Assembly (NCBI RefSeq): GCF_014243395.1 | Contig: NZ_JACLCP010000003.1 | Span: 401,546-465,545 of the forward strand | Length of the DNA stretch: 64,000 bases | Direction: 5' to 3' | From: Winogradskyella flava | GTDB lineage: Bacteria > Bacteroidota > Bacteroidia > Flavobacteriales > Flavobacteriaceae | In this document: one piece after another, positions 42,492-50,948 of the stretch | Layout: every line of letters begins with the position of its first letter | Position numbering within the stretch: position 1 is the first letter of the stretch | Position numbers and translations under genes: made by a program | Notes under the pieces: model-generated | Seen by the model: the letters and a program-made list of their open reading frames with translations, nothing else | Told to the model about the DNA's origin: nothing | Databases searched by the model: none

Positions 42492-43394
42492 CTATAAAAG
42501 ATTGTCAATTAGTGCTTGGATACTTTTAAACGGAGTAATACCTTTTGGAAGCTTATCTAAGTCTAACGAATTTAACATTTGACCTAAAATCCAAAGTTTA
42601 GTGTTAGTGCCCTCAAGCATGAGTTTATTGAAATTCTCTATGTATTTTTCTATCTCGGCCTTTTCTGGTTTTACAGTAAAATAAGAAACATAGATCAGCT
42701 CGTCATAGTAGTTCTTTAAATCTACCAAGCTTTCAATTGGTACGCTAAAACCTAAAAATATGGATTGGTAACCTTTACTCACCAATTGATGGTTAATAAA
42801 CATCAATCCTAGCTCATGAATTTCATTTTCTGGCAAGTAGAGAACAAATGTTTTTTTTGACTTATTAATTTGCTTTGATTGTACTTTCTCGGTGTTTATT
42901 AATATTTTTTGACGAATGAGAGACGTTAAGAAATGCTCATGTGCAGGTGTGATGGTATCTGTCTGCCATAAAAGTCCGATTTCCGTTAAAAGTGGAATGA
43001 AAATGTCGTAGAAGATCTCATCAAATGCTTTTTCTCTTAATAATGATTCATAAGTATTATAGAATAGTGCTTGATCAAAATTTAACATGGATAACTTAAA
43101 TGCGTTGATAGCATGGCTCTCCATATTGTTTTCTGCGGCAATCTCCCTAACTAACAGAGGAATCTTGTGCTCTTCTATTGTAGCTATTTTAGAAATTTTA
43201 TAGCCGTTATTATTAAGGTAACTAACGTTCAGAAGCTTTTGAAAGTTCGCTAAATCGTAATATCTTATATTTGTATCAGTACGTTTTGGTTGAAGCAAGT
43301 TATAGCGCTTTTCCCAAATTCTTATAGTATGTGCCTTAATCCCAGTAAGATTCTCTAGGTCTTTAATACTAAACTGGTTCTTAATATTGTTCAT
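42492..43394 (-). CDS. CarH-like MerR/B12-binding transcriptional regulator
   Basis: A 300-residue regulator: MerR-type winged HTH (FSIKDLENLTGIKAHTIRIWEKRYNLLQPKRT, 8-39), a helix-bundle domain (about 85-170) and a Rossmann-like cobalamin domain (about 180-300). Signatures of the light sensor CarH are present: W-x9-EH (Trp143, Glu153, His154) over the upper axial face, and ExHxxG (Glu191, His193, Gly196), His193 being the lower ligand. CarH binds adenosylcobalamin and represses carotenoid genes in the dark. Here it heads the crtI-crtB-crtZ operon, implying autoregulation. Light sensing is inferred. Confidence 0.88.
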   Translation of the reverse strand: MNNIKNQFSIKDLENLTGIKAHTIRIWEKRYNLLQPKRTDTNIRYYDLANFQKLLNVSYLNNNGYKISKIATIEEHKIPLLVREIAAENNMESHAINAFKLSMLNFDQALFYNTYESLLREKAFDEIFYDIFIPLLTEIGLLWQTDTITPAHEHFLTSLIRQKILINTEKVQSKQINKSKKTFVLYLPENEIHELGLMFINHQLVSKGYQSIFLGFSVPIESLVDLKNYYDELIYVSYFTVKPEKAEIEKYIENFNKLMLEGTNTKLWILGQMLNSLDLDKLPKGITPFKSIQALIDNLL

Positions 43395-43407
43395 TTTTTA
43401 ATAAAAA

Positions 43408-43423
43408 TGTTTAAACAAAAATA
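43408..43423 (-). promoter_or_regulatory. Promoter and candidate operator of the carotenoid/CarH-like operon
   Basis: On the minus strand TATTTTTG (43423-43416) is a -7 box. A perfect palindrome TGTTTAAACA (43408-43417) overlaps its end and the expected start of transcription, a good place for a repressor. No TTG at -33. Confidence 0.5.
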
Positions 43424-43524
43424 AGATTTAATCCTATAACTTAGCTACAATTAACAAAATTTAAGTAAAAATGTATTGTTGATAAGTAAGAGATGGAGAT
43501 TATTCTATAAAGAATTATGAATTG

Positions 43525-43610
43525 TGCGCACGAGAAGACTCGAACTTCCACGACCTAAAACGGTCACTGGCCCCTCAAGCCAGCGCGTCTACCAATTCCG
43601 CCACGTGCGC
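43525..43610 (-). tRNA. tRNA-Leu (anticodon GAG)
   Basis: 86-nt class II tRNA: acceptor GCGCACG/CGTGCGC, D-arm TGGCGGAATTGGTAGACGCG, anticodon loop TTGAGGG within CTGGC/GCCAG, a long variable arm, T-loop GTTCGAGTC and discriminator A. CCA is not encoded. Confidence 0.95.
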
Positions 43611-43628
43611 AATAAAGAAAAGTAAATA

Positions 43629-43658
43629 TAAAAAAAAAGTTAAGCAATTCGCTTAACT
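43629..43658 (-). terminator. Intrinsic terminator of tRNA-Lys
   Basis: On the minus strand AGTTAAGC, loop GAATT, GCTTAACT then a run of T (43637-43629), right after the tRNA. Confidence 0.8.
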
Positions 43659-43662
43659 GTAG

Positions 43663-43735
43663 TGACCGGGCTGGGGCTCGAACCCAGGACCCTCTCCTTA
43701 AAAGGGAGATGCTCTACCAACTGAGCTACCCGGTC
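43663..43735 (-). tRNA. tRNA-Lys (anticodon TTT)
   Basis: 73-nt tRNA: acceptor GACCGGG/CCCGGTC, D-arm AGCTCAGTTGGTAGAGC, anticodon loop CTTTTAA in TCTCC/GGAGA, T-arm CTGGGTTCGAGCCCCAG, discriminator A. CCA is not encoded. Confidence 0.96.
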
Positions 43736-43762
43736 ATTAAGATGTTCTCTTAAATGAGGGTG

Positions 43763-43792
43763 CAAATATAAAATGTTTAATTAATAAAACAA
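43763..43792 (-). promoter_or_regulatory. Promoter of tRNA-Lys
   Basis: On the minus strand TTG (43792-43790), 19 bp, TATATTTG (43770-43763); leader of about 24 nt. Confidence 0.7.
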
Positions 43793-43866
43793 TACTTTTT
43801 TTGCTTAAATTTTTGTTTTTTTGCTGTGTTTAGTCACAAGGATTTAATAATCAATTTGTAAGCGTT

Positions 43867-44388
43867 ATGATTGTAGTTTTAATGGGGTATATGGGATCTG
43901 GAAAATCAACTATTGGTAAGAAGTTGGCTACGCTATTAAATTATGATTTTTTGGATTTAGACGATTTTATTTCGGAGAATGAAAACTCGTCCATTTTGTC
44001 AATATTCAAGGAAAAAGGTGAAATCTATTTCAGAAAAAAAGAAACCGAGTCTTTAAAAGAGATTATTGATTCTAAGGAGAATGTTGTTCTTGGTCTTGGT
44101 GGCGGTACGCCTTGTTATGGGAACAACCTATCTCTATTGAAGAATGGCAAGAACGTCATCACGTTTTACCTAAAACTTTCTATTAAAAACTTAGCAGAAC
44201 GACTAAGAACAGAACGAGACGAGAGGCCTTTGATTAGTCATTTGACTTCTGAAGAAGAATTATTGGAGTTTATTGGAAAGCATCTTTTTGAGCGTGCGCC
44301 ATATTATAGCCAAGCAGATTATAATATAAATGCAGATGATAAATCCAAAAAAGATATTTTGGAAAATATTTTAATGCACTTAATCTAA
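43867..44388 (+). CDS. aroK: Shikimate kinase
   Basis: A 173-residue P-loop kinase: LMGYMGSGKSTIGKKLA (Walker A, 5-21), DLDDFISE (Asp pair for shikimate/Mg), GEIYFRKKE, GLGGGTPC (shikimate Gly motif) and RTERDERPLI (LID Arg). It phosphorylates shikimate on the way to chorismate. The 3' end overlaps the convergent phosphoribosyltransferase by 9 bp. Confidence 0.95.
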   Translation: MIVVLMGYMGSGKSTIGKKLATLLNYDFLDLDDFISENENSSILSIFKEKGEIYFRKKETESLKEIIDSKENVVLGLGGGTPCYGNNLSLLKNGKNVITFYLKLSIKNLAERLRTERDERPLISHLTSEEELLEFIGKHLFERAPYYSQADYNINADDKSKKDILENILMHLI

Positions 44389-44883
44389 ATAGGCTTCATA
44401 AGGTTGTTTCGACAGATTCACATGGACATGCTCAAATAGAGAAGTAGATAAAGAAATACCCTTGAAATCTGCTTTAACTGGAAACTTTTTATGATTTCTA
44501 TTAACAAGCACCGCAGTTTTAAATTGCTTTAATGACACATCCAAAAAGTGTTTAATACCATATATTAGTGTACTTCCTGAGTTGAGTACGTCATCAATGA
44601 GCACAATCGATTTTTCCGAGTAATCATCTTTTTCAATAGATGTTTTAATAGGATTAGTGGGTGCCGCTTTATCAATAATAACCTTACATAAAGTGGATTC
44701 TATATCGGAAATTTTATCTAATTGCTGTTTTATTTTACGAGCCAATATGTAGCCGTTACTTTCTATGCCCGCAATGATAATCTCTGTCTCATCAACATTA
44801 CACTCATAAATTTGATATGCGATACGCTTTATTTTATGTTCTATTTCCTTATGACTTAAAATAGTCTTTTTTGTTAGTGCCAT
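44380..44883 (-). CDS. Phosphoribosyltransferase, PyrR-like
   Basis: A 167-residue type I phosphoribosyltransferase. The PRPP-binding motif is SIVLIDDVLNSGSTLIYGI (about 90-108), preceded by the flexible-loop region IIAGIESNGYILARKIKQQL and ending VHVNLSKQPYEAYLD. Similar flavobacterial proteins are annotated as PyrR-like. Whether it is a uracil phosphoribosyltransferase, an RNA-binding regulator or another salvage enzyme cannot be settled. Confidence 0.85.
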   Translation of the reverse strand: MALTKKTILSHKEIEHKIKRIAYQIYECNVDETEIIIAGIESNGYILARKIKQQLDKISDIESTLCKVIIDKAAPTNPIKTSIEKDDYSEKSIVLIDDVLNSGSTLIYGIKHFLDVSLKQFKTAVLVNRNHKKFPVKADFKGISLSTSLFEHVHVNLSKQPYEAYLD

Positions 44884-44971
44884 GTGATGATTTTACTTAT
44901 TTAAACTTATAAAGGTTGTTGATGATTATTTCTGAAAAACTGTAATAAAGATACTTTAATTGAAAAACGCT

Positions 44972-45562
44972 TTATATACTTTCAAAGATAAAAAACAGTT
45001 CCTTACCTTTTCTGGGTTCAATAGAATTAATTGACTCATCAAAAGTTTTTATTCTAAAACGTTTTTTAAAAAGACTTTTATATTCAGTAAGACTTCCACC
45101 AAAAGGTGGTTCATTTTCAGTTAATGGAAAATTGAAAAGTAATCCAACAAGTTTACCTTGAGGCCTTAGTAATTGATACATTTTTTCAACATAATTAGGT
45201 CTTAAAATAGGATCTAGTGCACAAAAAAATGTTTGTTCCATTATAAGATCGAATTGAGCGTTTAGATTAAAAAAATCCATATGTAGTAGTTGTGTAGTAG
45301 GAAGATTTGGTATGCGATGGGATAAATGTTCTAATGGCTGTTTGGCGATATCAAGCGCATAAACATTTTTAAAACCTTTATTCCATAAGTATTCAACTTC
45401 ATAGCTATTGCCAGCACCAGGAATTAGAATTTTTAATGATTTATCTTCAATTTGATCTACATAGATTTTTAATGGTGTAGATGGATATCCAATATCCCAA
45501 CCTATTTGATACGTCTCATAACGCTGTTCCCAATAACTTTTGTTTAGTTTACTCTTCTTCAT
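44972..45562 (-). CDS. SAM-dependent methyltransferase, thiopurine methyltransferase-like
   Basis: 196 residues from ATG 45562 (MKKSKLNKSYWEQRYETYQIGWDIG); the ATG lies in the end of the S4 gene (14-bp overlap), so a longer frame from 45580 is not needed. TPMT-like features: WDIGYPSTPL near the N-terminus, AdoMet loop LIPGAGNSYEVEYLW, YALDIAKQPL, and MEQTFFCALDPILRPNYVEKMYQLLRPQG. The substrate is probably a small thiol or similar compound; unknown. Confidence 0.87.
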   Translation of the reverse strand: MKKSKLNKSYWEQRYETYQIGWDIGYPSTPLKIYVDQIEDKSLKILIPGAGNSYEVEYLWNKGFKNVYALDIAKQPLEHLSHRIPNLPTTQLLHMDFFNLNAQFDLIMEQTFFCALDPILRPNYVEKMYQLLRPQGKLVGLLFNFPLTENEPPFGGSLTEYKSLFKKRFRIKTFDESINSIEPRKGKELFFIFESI

Positions 45563-45917
45563 AAAATCCATCAATATCACGTCTATCTTTTTTTGTTGGT
45601 CTACCAGTACCTTTCTTTCTGTAGTAGTCTTTACTGAATTTTAATAGCTCTTTCGAGGCAAAAGCTTCCTTTGGAGTGGTATCCGTTCTGTAGATATCAA
45701 CTAATTTTGCACCAACTCTATTTGGAGGCAAATCATTTACGGTTAGTTTATAGATTATTTGATCTTTTCTAAGTTCAATTTTATCCGTGGCATAAACCTC
45801 TCTAGATGGTTTTATTACAGCGCCATTAACTTTTACATGGCCTTTCTTGCAAGCTTTTGTGGCAATACTGCGCGTTTTATAATAGCGCACGCACCAAAGA
45901 TATTTGTCTATTCGCAT
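45549..45917 (-). CDS. S4-domain RNA-binding protein, Hsp15-like
   Basis: A 122-residue protein with an N-terminal S4 domain (MRIDKYLWCVRYYKTRSIATKACKKGHVKVNGAVIKPSREV, 1-41) and a basic tail ending in RRDIDGFYEEE. Hsp15 binds free 50S subunits with a stuck peptidyl-tRNA. The layout matches. It is translated together with the methyltransferase after it. Confidence 0.9.
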   Translation of the reverse strand: MRIDKYLWCVRYYKTRSIATKACKKGHVKVNGAVIKPSREVYATDKIELRKDQIIYKLTVNDLPPNRVGAKLVDIYRTDTTPKEAFASKELLKFSKDYYRKKGTGRPTKKDRRDIDGFYEEE

Positions 45918-46051
45918 ATATTTTTAACTAAAAACTACGTTAATCTTATTGTACAAAAATATTATTTTAATGTATCTTGCGCACTGAAAATAAGCAATAA
46001 TGAACCCAGTATAAGATTTGTGGTGAATCTTTTACACCAACTAAGTAAATT

Positions 46052-47080
46052 ATGAAAGTAAAACCGTTTAAACTAGTATTTTTATTGATGGCAGTTTTTC
46101 CTGCTCTTCTCATTTCTTGTGGTGGTGATGACGATGACGATGGTCCTACTTTTGTAGAAGAAGATAGAGCGGAGCAACAGATTGTGGATGATTCGACTTT
46201 AGTGGCTTATTTGACGACGCACTATTATAATTCAAGTCTTTTTGAATCCGATGAAGATTTTAAATACGATGATATTATAATCACCGAGTTAGAAGAAGGC
46301 GAAACAGTTCCAGATGGACATACTTTATTAATGGATGCTGTAGAGACTAGAACCACAACGTATCTTGAAGCTGATTATAAATATTATATTTTGAGATTGG
46401 ATCAAGGAGATGAAGAAGCGGGCTTGCCAAGGTTCACAGACCAAGTAAGAGTGCGTTATGAAGGCAGTAATGTTGTAGGTGGTGACGTTTTTGATTCTTC
46501 AGTAACTCCTGTAGACTTATTCTTGCAAGGCAACTTGATTAGTACTTTTGGAACAATTAAGGGATGGCAGCTTGTTATGCCAACCTTTAATGCTGGTTTT
46601 CTTGATGGTATTGTTAATGGCATTGTAAATTATAGAGATTATGGCTTGGGCGTTATGTTTATACCATCAGGACTAGGCTACTTTTCTGGCACTACCACAG
46701 GATCGTCTTATGCTAATTTAATTTTTAAGTTTGAATTATTACAGTATCAAGAAGAGGATCACGATAACGATGGCATTCCTTCTTATGTTGAAGATTTAGA
46801 TAATAGTTTGGAAGTTACTGACGACGATACAGATGATAACAACTTCCCAAATTTTATAGATATTGATGATGATGGCGATGGTGTTTCAACATTTAATGAA
46901 TTAGTTCAAACCGAATATACTGAGGAACCAGTACTTGCCGCAAATGAATATATTTACAGCAGAAATGAAAATACTGGTATTATTATCACGGTAAAGGCGG
47001 TTGATGATAACAATAATGGCATTTTAGACTATTTGGATGAAACGGTTACTACAAATTACAATGAAAACGAGACAAACTAG
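46052..47080 (+). CDS. FKBP-type isomerase lipoprotein with Ca-binding-like C-terminus
   Basis: A 342-residue lipoprotein (signal ends LLISC, Cys23, then GGDDDDDG). Residues about 120-230 are an FKBP domain (DQVRVRYEGSNVVGGDVFDSS, GTIKGWQLVMPTFNAG, YRDYGLGVMFIPSGLGY, LIFKFELLQ). From 235 there are Asp-rich thrombospondin-3-like repeats (DHDNDGIPSYVEDLD, DDTDDNNFPNFIDIDDDGDGVS, DDNNNGILDYLDE), likely binding calcium. Such isomerase lipoproteins help fold secreted proteins. Single gene with a strong terminator behind it. Confidence 0.9.
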   Translation: MKVKPFKLVFLLMAVFPALLISCGGDDDDDGPTFVEEDRAEQQIVDDSTLVAYLTTHYYNSSLFESDEDFKYDDIIITELEEGETVPDGHTLLMDAVETRTTTYLEADYKYYILRLDQGDEEAGLPRFTDQVRVRYEGSNVVGGDVFDSSVTPVDLFLQGNLISTFGTIKGWQLVMPTFNAGFLDGIVNGIVNYRDYGLGVMFIPSGLGYFSGTTTGSSYANLIFKFELLQYQEEDHDNDGIPSYVEDLDNSLEVTDDDTDDNNFPNFIDIDDDGDGVSTFNELVQTEYTEEPVLAANEYIYSRNENTGIIITVKAVDDNNNGILDYLDETVTTNYNENETN

Positions 47081-47100
47081 AACATCCGTTTTTCTGTTCT

Positions 47101-47136
47101 AAAAAAAGCCACTAATTTTAATTAGTGGCTTTTTTA
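47101..47136. terminator. Bidirectional intrinsic terminator
   Basis: AAAAAAAGCCACTAAT, loop TTTA, ATTAGTGGCTTTTTT: ends the FKBP gene and the convergent barrel-protein gene. Confidence 0.92.
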
Positions 47137-47155
47137 TGATACTATAATTGAAGTC

Positions 47156-47755
47156 TTATAAGGCAATTGATAAACTCAATATCAATTGATCAGGTCTTGT
47201 GTCAATTCTACTTGTAATATCGGTACCAATATTGTTATTGATAAAGTTAGCTTCATTATCGCTAAAACCTCTCTCGTATCTTAGGTCAATTCCAATTTTG
47301 TTAAGGCTTAATCCAATTCCAAAATTTAAACCTACAGAAAACTCATCTTCTACATTATTAATATTAATACCATCAAACTCTGTATCCAATATATATTGTA
47401 ATGATGGTCCGCCAAAAACACTAACTGGTCCAAGAACTTTTATACCCACCAATAGTGGTACATCTATTTTCTTCATACTAAACTGATCACTATCGTAATC
47501 ACTTTTAGTGGCAGTGTAAACCAGCTCAGGTCTAAAATAGATTTGATTTCCTAATTTTCCAAAAACACCAATATGGTAGCCGATATTTCGATCTGGGTTT
47601 TGGGAATTTTCACCTATTGATTCAAAATAATCGCCATTGGCATTGTAATTCAATCCGCCTTTAAAACCAAAGGCACTACCTTTTTGGGCATTAACGGAAA
47701 AACCGATGAATGCAAAAACTACAGCTAAGTACGCTGCTTTTTTCAAATTTTTCAT
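47156..47755 (-). CDS. Small outer-membrane beta-barrel (porin family) protein
   Basis: A 199-residue protein with a signal peptide ending SVNAQ, then about eight amphipathic strands (GSAFGFKGGLNYNA, IGYHIGVFGKLG, IYFRPELVYT, DVPLLVGIKVLGPVSVFGGPSLQYIL, GIGLSLNKIGIDLRYERGF) and a C-terminal strand QLILSLSIAL. This is the OmpW/PorT-like small-barrel class frequent in Bacteroidota. Function unknown. Confidence 0.88.
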   Translation of the reverse strand: MKNLKKAAYLAVVFAFIGFSVNAQKGSAFGFKGGLNYNANGDYFESIGENSQNPDRNIGYHIGVFGKLGNQIYFRPELVYTATKSDYDSDQFSMKKIDVPLLVGIKVLGPVSVFGGPSLQYILDTEFDGININNVEDEFSVGLNFGIGLSLNKIGIDLRYERGFSDNEANFINNNIGTDITSRIDTRPDQLILSLSIAL

Positions 47756-47809
47756 AATGTTCGTTTTTAAGATTAGATATGTAATATCAAAAACGTTGCC
47801 AAAATGAAC

Positions 47810-48763
47810 TTATTTTCTTTTTAGCACATTTTTTACGGCTTGTTGTATCGCAGAACTGTTTAGTCCATACTTCTCCATAAGTTGCGCTGGTGTGCCAGAT
47901 TCACCAAAAGTATCATTTGTAGCGATAAATTCTTGAGGTGTTGGGTTGTGTAATGCTAATACTCTAGAGACACTTTCTCCAAGACCTCCAAGGTAATTGT
48001 GTTCTTCGGCAGTGACGATACAACCTGTTTTTGATACAGATTGTAAAATTGCGGTTTCATCAAGAGGTTTTATAGTATGTATATTAATGACTTCAGCCGA
48101 AATACCTTGCTCATGTAAAACCTTAGAAGCTTCAAGTGCTTCCCAGACTAAATGACCCGTTGCAACAATAGTAACGTCATTGCCATCGATAAGTTTTACC
48201 GCTTTCCCGATTTCAAAATCACCATCTTCAGGAGTGAAGTTGGCTACCTTTGGACGTCCAAATCTTAAATAAACAGGGCCATGATGTTTCGCAATGGCTA
48301 ATGTTGCTGCTTTGGTTTGATTGTAATCACAGGTATTAATCACAGTCATTCCTGGTAACATTTTCATCAATCCAATGTCTTCTAAAATTTGGTGTGTTGC
48401 ACCATCTTCGCCTAAAGTTACGCCAGCATGCGATGCACATATTTTAACGTTCTTATCAGAATAGGCAACACTTTGACGTATCTGATCATAAACCCTACCA
48501 GTAGAAAAATTAGCAAATGTTCCAGTAAACGGTATTTTTCCTCCAATCGTCATGCCAGCAGCAATACCAATCATATTGGCTTCAGCAATACCAATCTGAA
48601 AAAAACGCTCTGGATGATTGGCTTTAAACTCATCCATTTTCAGAGAACCCGTTAAATCTGCACAAAGCGCAACAACGTTTTCATTCGTTTTTCCTAATTC
48701 TGTCAATCCAGCTCCGAAACCAGATCTTGTGTCTTTATTTCCCGTATTTGTATATGTTTTCAT
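47810..48763 (-). CDS. Transketolase, C-terminal subunit
   Basis: A 317-residue subunit with the pyrimidine-binding and C-terminal domains of transketolase: DLTGSLKMDEFKANHPERFFQIGIAEANMIGIAAGM (substrate/TPP glutamate in the FFQIGIAEANM stretch), ASHAGVTLGEDGATHQ and a transketolase C domain. With the preceding gene it makes the pentose phosphate enzyme as two chains, a common arrangement in archaea and many Bacteroidota. Confidence 0.93.
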   Translation of the reverse strand: MKTYTNTGNKDTRSGFGAGLTELGKTNENVVALCADLTGSLKMDEFKANHPERFFQIGIAEANMIGIAAGMTIGGKIPFTGTFANFSTGRVYDQIRQSVAYSDKNVKICASHAGVTLGEDGATHQILEDIGLMKMLPGMTVINTCDYNQTKAATLAIAKHHGPVYLRFGRPKVANFTPEDGDFEIGKAVKLIDGNDVTIVATGHLVWEALEASKVLHEQGISAEVINIHTIKPLDETAILQSVSKTGCIVTAEEHNYLGGLGESVSRVLALHNPTPQEFIATNDTFGESGTPAQLMEKYGLNSSAIQQAVKNVLKRK

Positions 48764-48803
48764 AGTAGTGCCCTAGAAAGAGGGTGTCTGTTTAATTAGT
48801 CTT

Positions 48804-49649
48804 TTAATAATCACCTAAAGTTTCAGCATTTTGAGCCAATCCTATTTCTAGTTGTTCGTCATTAGGCGCTTTACCATGCCAAGCATGTGTATGCATCATG
48901 AAATCCACACCATTACCCATAATAGTCTTCAACAAAACACAAACAGGTTTTCCTTTTCCAGTTTCTGCCTTGGCCTTGGCCATTCCATATAAAATGGCTT
49001 CTAAATTATTACCTTCTTCAATTTCCAATACGGTCCATCCAAAAGCTTCAAACTTCTCTTTTATGTTACCCATAGGTAATACATCGTCTGTAGCACCATC
49101 AATTTGCTGTCCATTTAAATCTATTGTAGAGATAAGATTATCAATTTTTTTTCCGGCGGCATACATTATAGCCTCCCAGTTTTGCCCTTCTTGTAATTCA
49201 CCATCACCATGTAAGCTATAAATGAGGTGATTGTCCTTATTTAATTTTTTGGCCTCAGCTGCACCAATGGCAACCGACATGCCTTGACCTAGAGAGCCAG
49301 AAGCGATTCTTACACCAGGTAAACCTTCATGGGTGGTTGGATGCCCTTGCAATCTAGAGTTTACAAGTCTAAAAGTATTTAGTTCATCCACAGGAAAGTA
49401 ATTAGCTCTTGCCAAAACGCTATAGTATACAGGTGAAATATGACCGTTGGAAAGGAAAAACAGATCTTCTCCAATCCCATCCATATCGAAACTTTCTTTA
49501 GTTTCCATGATTTCATTGAACAATGAAACAAAAAATTCGGCACATCCTAAAGAGCCTCCTGGATGACCAGAATTCACTTTGTGTACCATTCGTAAAATAT
49601 CTCTACGAACCTGAGTAGTCAAATCTTCTAATTGTTGAATATTAGGCAT
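48804..49649 (-). CDS. Transketolase, N-terminal subunit
   Basis: A 281-residue TPP-binding subunit: MVHKVNSGHPGGSLGCAEFF, FFLSNGHISPVYYSVLA, HPTTHEGLPGVRIASGSLGQGMSVAIGAA, and the TPP/Mg motif HGDGELQEGQNWEAIMYAA with SINDLNGQ-like STIDLNGQQIDG. It precedes the C-terminal subunit by 40 bp. Promoter TTTG-19-TATTTTTG at 49674-49704. Confidence 0.94.
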   Translation of the reverse strand: MPNIQQLEDLTTQVRRDILRMVHKVNSGHPGGSLGCAEFFVSLFNEIMETKESFDMDGIGEDLFFLSNGHISPVYYSVLARANYFPVDELNTFRLVNSRLQGHPTTHEGLPGVRIASGSLGQGMSVAIGAAEAKKLNKDNHLIYSLHGDGELQEGQNWEAIMYAAGKKIDNLISTIDLNGQQIDGATDDVLPMGNIKEKFEAFGWTVLEIEEGNNLEAILYGMAKAKAETGKGKPVCVLLKTIMGNGVDFMMHTHAWHGKAPNDEQLEIGLAQNAETLGDY

Positions 49650-49673
49650 ATTGTGTTGCTTAAATTAATGGCA

Positions 49674-49704
49674 CAAAAATAGTTTTTTATGAGGCTGTTA
49701 CAAA
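49674..49704 (-). promoter_or_regulatory. Promoter of the transketolase operon
   Basis: On the minus strand TTTG (49704-49701), 19 bp, TATTTTTG (49681-49674). Confidence 0.7.
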
Positions 49705-49788
49705 AGCAGAATAGACACACTTATTAACGATTTTGCAGATTTGCTAACAATTTTAAATTTAATTAAGATGTAATGTATTTGAGTTAAT

Positions 49789-49796
49789 TATATTTG
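49789..49796 (+). promoter_or_regulatory. Promoter -7 element of tgt
   Basis: TATATTTG; its last three bases form the TTG that could be misread as a start codon of tgt. The ATG is 19 bp downstream. Confidence 0.5.
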
Positions 49797-49814
49797 CCAT
49801 TAGACCCAATTTTA

Positions 49815-50945
49815 ATGGATTTTAAACGCTTAGCAAAAGATAAAAAAACAAAGGCTAGGGCTGGAGTTATTACTACAGATCACGGGAAAATCGAAACTCC
49901 GATTTTTATGCCTGTTGGCACAGTGGCCTCGGTAAAAGGAGTGCATCAACGTGAGTTGAAAAATGATATTAATCCTGATATTATTCTTGGGAATACTTAT
50001 CACCTTTATCTACGACCTCAAACTCATATTTTAGAGCAGGCAGGCGGACTTCATAAATTTATGAATTGGGATCGGAATATTTTAACGGACTCTGGAGGTT
50101 ATCAAGTATATTCTCTATCTGCTAATAGAAAAATTAAAGAAGAGGGTGTAAAGTTTAGGTCTCATATCGATGGAAGCTATCACGTATTTACACCAGAAAA
50201 TGTAATGGAGGTGCAGCGTAGTATAGGTGCTGATATTATTATGGCTTTTGATGAATGCACACCTTACCCTTGCGATTACAACTACGCCAAACGTTCCATG
50301 CACATGACACATCGTTGGTTAGAACGTTGTTTAACGCATTTAAAGAAAACACCTTTTAAATATGATTATGAGCAGACCTTTTTCCCTATAGTTCAAGGAA
50401 GTACTTATAAGAATTTAAGAATTCAATCTGCTGAGTATATTGCGAATGCAGGCGCAGAAGGCAATGCGATAGGAGGATTGTCTGTAGGTGAACCAGCGGA
50501 AGAAATGTATGCCATGACCGAAGTGGTTTGCAACATCTTGCCTGAAGATAAACCACGCTACTTAATGGGAGTTGGTACTCCAATCAATATTTTAGAAAAT
50601 ATAGCGTTAGGTGTAGATATGTTTGATTGTGTTATGCCTACGCGTAATGCGAGAAATGGCATGTTATTTACGGCTCATGGCACAATCAATATTAAAAATA
50701 AAAAATGGGCTGATGACTTTTCACCAATAGACGATATGGGAATCACTTTTGTAGATACCGATTACAGTAAGGCTTATCTAAAGCATTTATTCACGGTAAA
50801 TGAGTTGTTGGGTAAGCAAATAGCAACAATTCATAATTTAGGCTTTTACCTATGGTTGGTTAGAGAGGCTAGAAAGCATATTATTGAGGGCGATTTCGGA
50901 GCATGGAAAGAAAAAATGGTCAAACAAATGGATAAAAGGTTGTAA
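49815..50945 (+). CDS. tgt: tRNA-guanine transglycosylase
   Basis: 376 residues from ATG 49815 (MDFKRLAKDKKTKARAG), the same length as the E. coli enzyme; an upstream TTG frame start at 49794 lies in the promoter. It exchanges guanine-34 for preQ1 in queuosine tRNAs. Signatures: TDSGGYQVYSL (nucleophile-side Asp), GADIIMAFDECTPYP, AIGGLSVGEPAEEMY and MPTRNARNGM. The zinc-site cysteines usual near the end in E. coli Tgt are not visible in the last 60 residues, which may mark a family variant. First of a three-gene operon with lptF/G-like and EamA genes. Confidence 0.94.
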   Translation: MDFKRLAKDKKTKARAGVITTDHGKIETPIFMPVGTVASVKGVHQRELKNDINPDIILGNTYHLYLRPQTHILEQAGGLHKFMNWDRNILTDSGGYQVYSLSANRKIKEEGVKFRSHIDGSYHVFTPENVMEVQRSIGADIIMAFDECTPYPCDYNYAKRSMHMTHRWLERCLTHLKKTPFKYDYEQTFFPIVQGSTYKNLRIQSAEYIANAGAEGNAIGGLSVGEPAEEMYAMTEVVCNILPEDKPRYLMGVGTPINILENIALGVDMFDCVMPTRNARNGMLFTAHGTINIKNKKWADDFSPIDDMGITFVDTDYSKAYLKHLFTVNELLGKQIATIHNLGFYLWLVREARKHIIEGDFGAWKEKMVKQMDKRL

Positions 50946-50948
50946 TAC

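Noticed and set aside
43738..43866. A third tRNA gene or small RNA between tRNA-Lys and aroK
   Set aside because: Only the tRNA-Lys promoter and AT-rich spacer are seen; no cloverleaf can be drawn.
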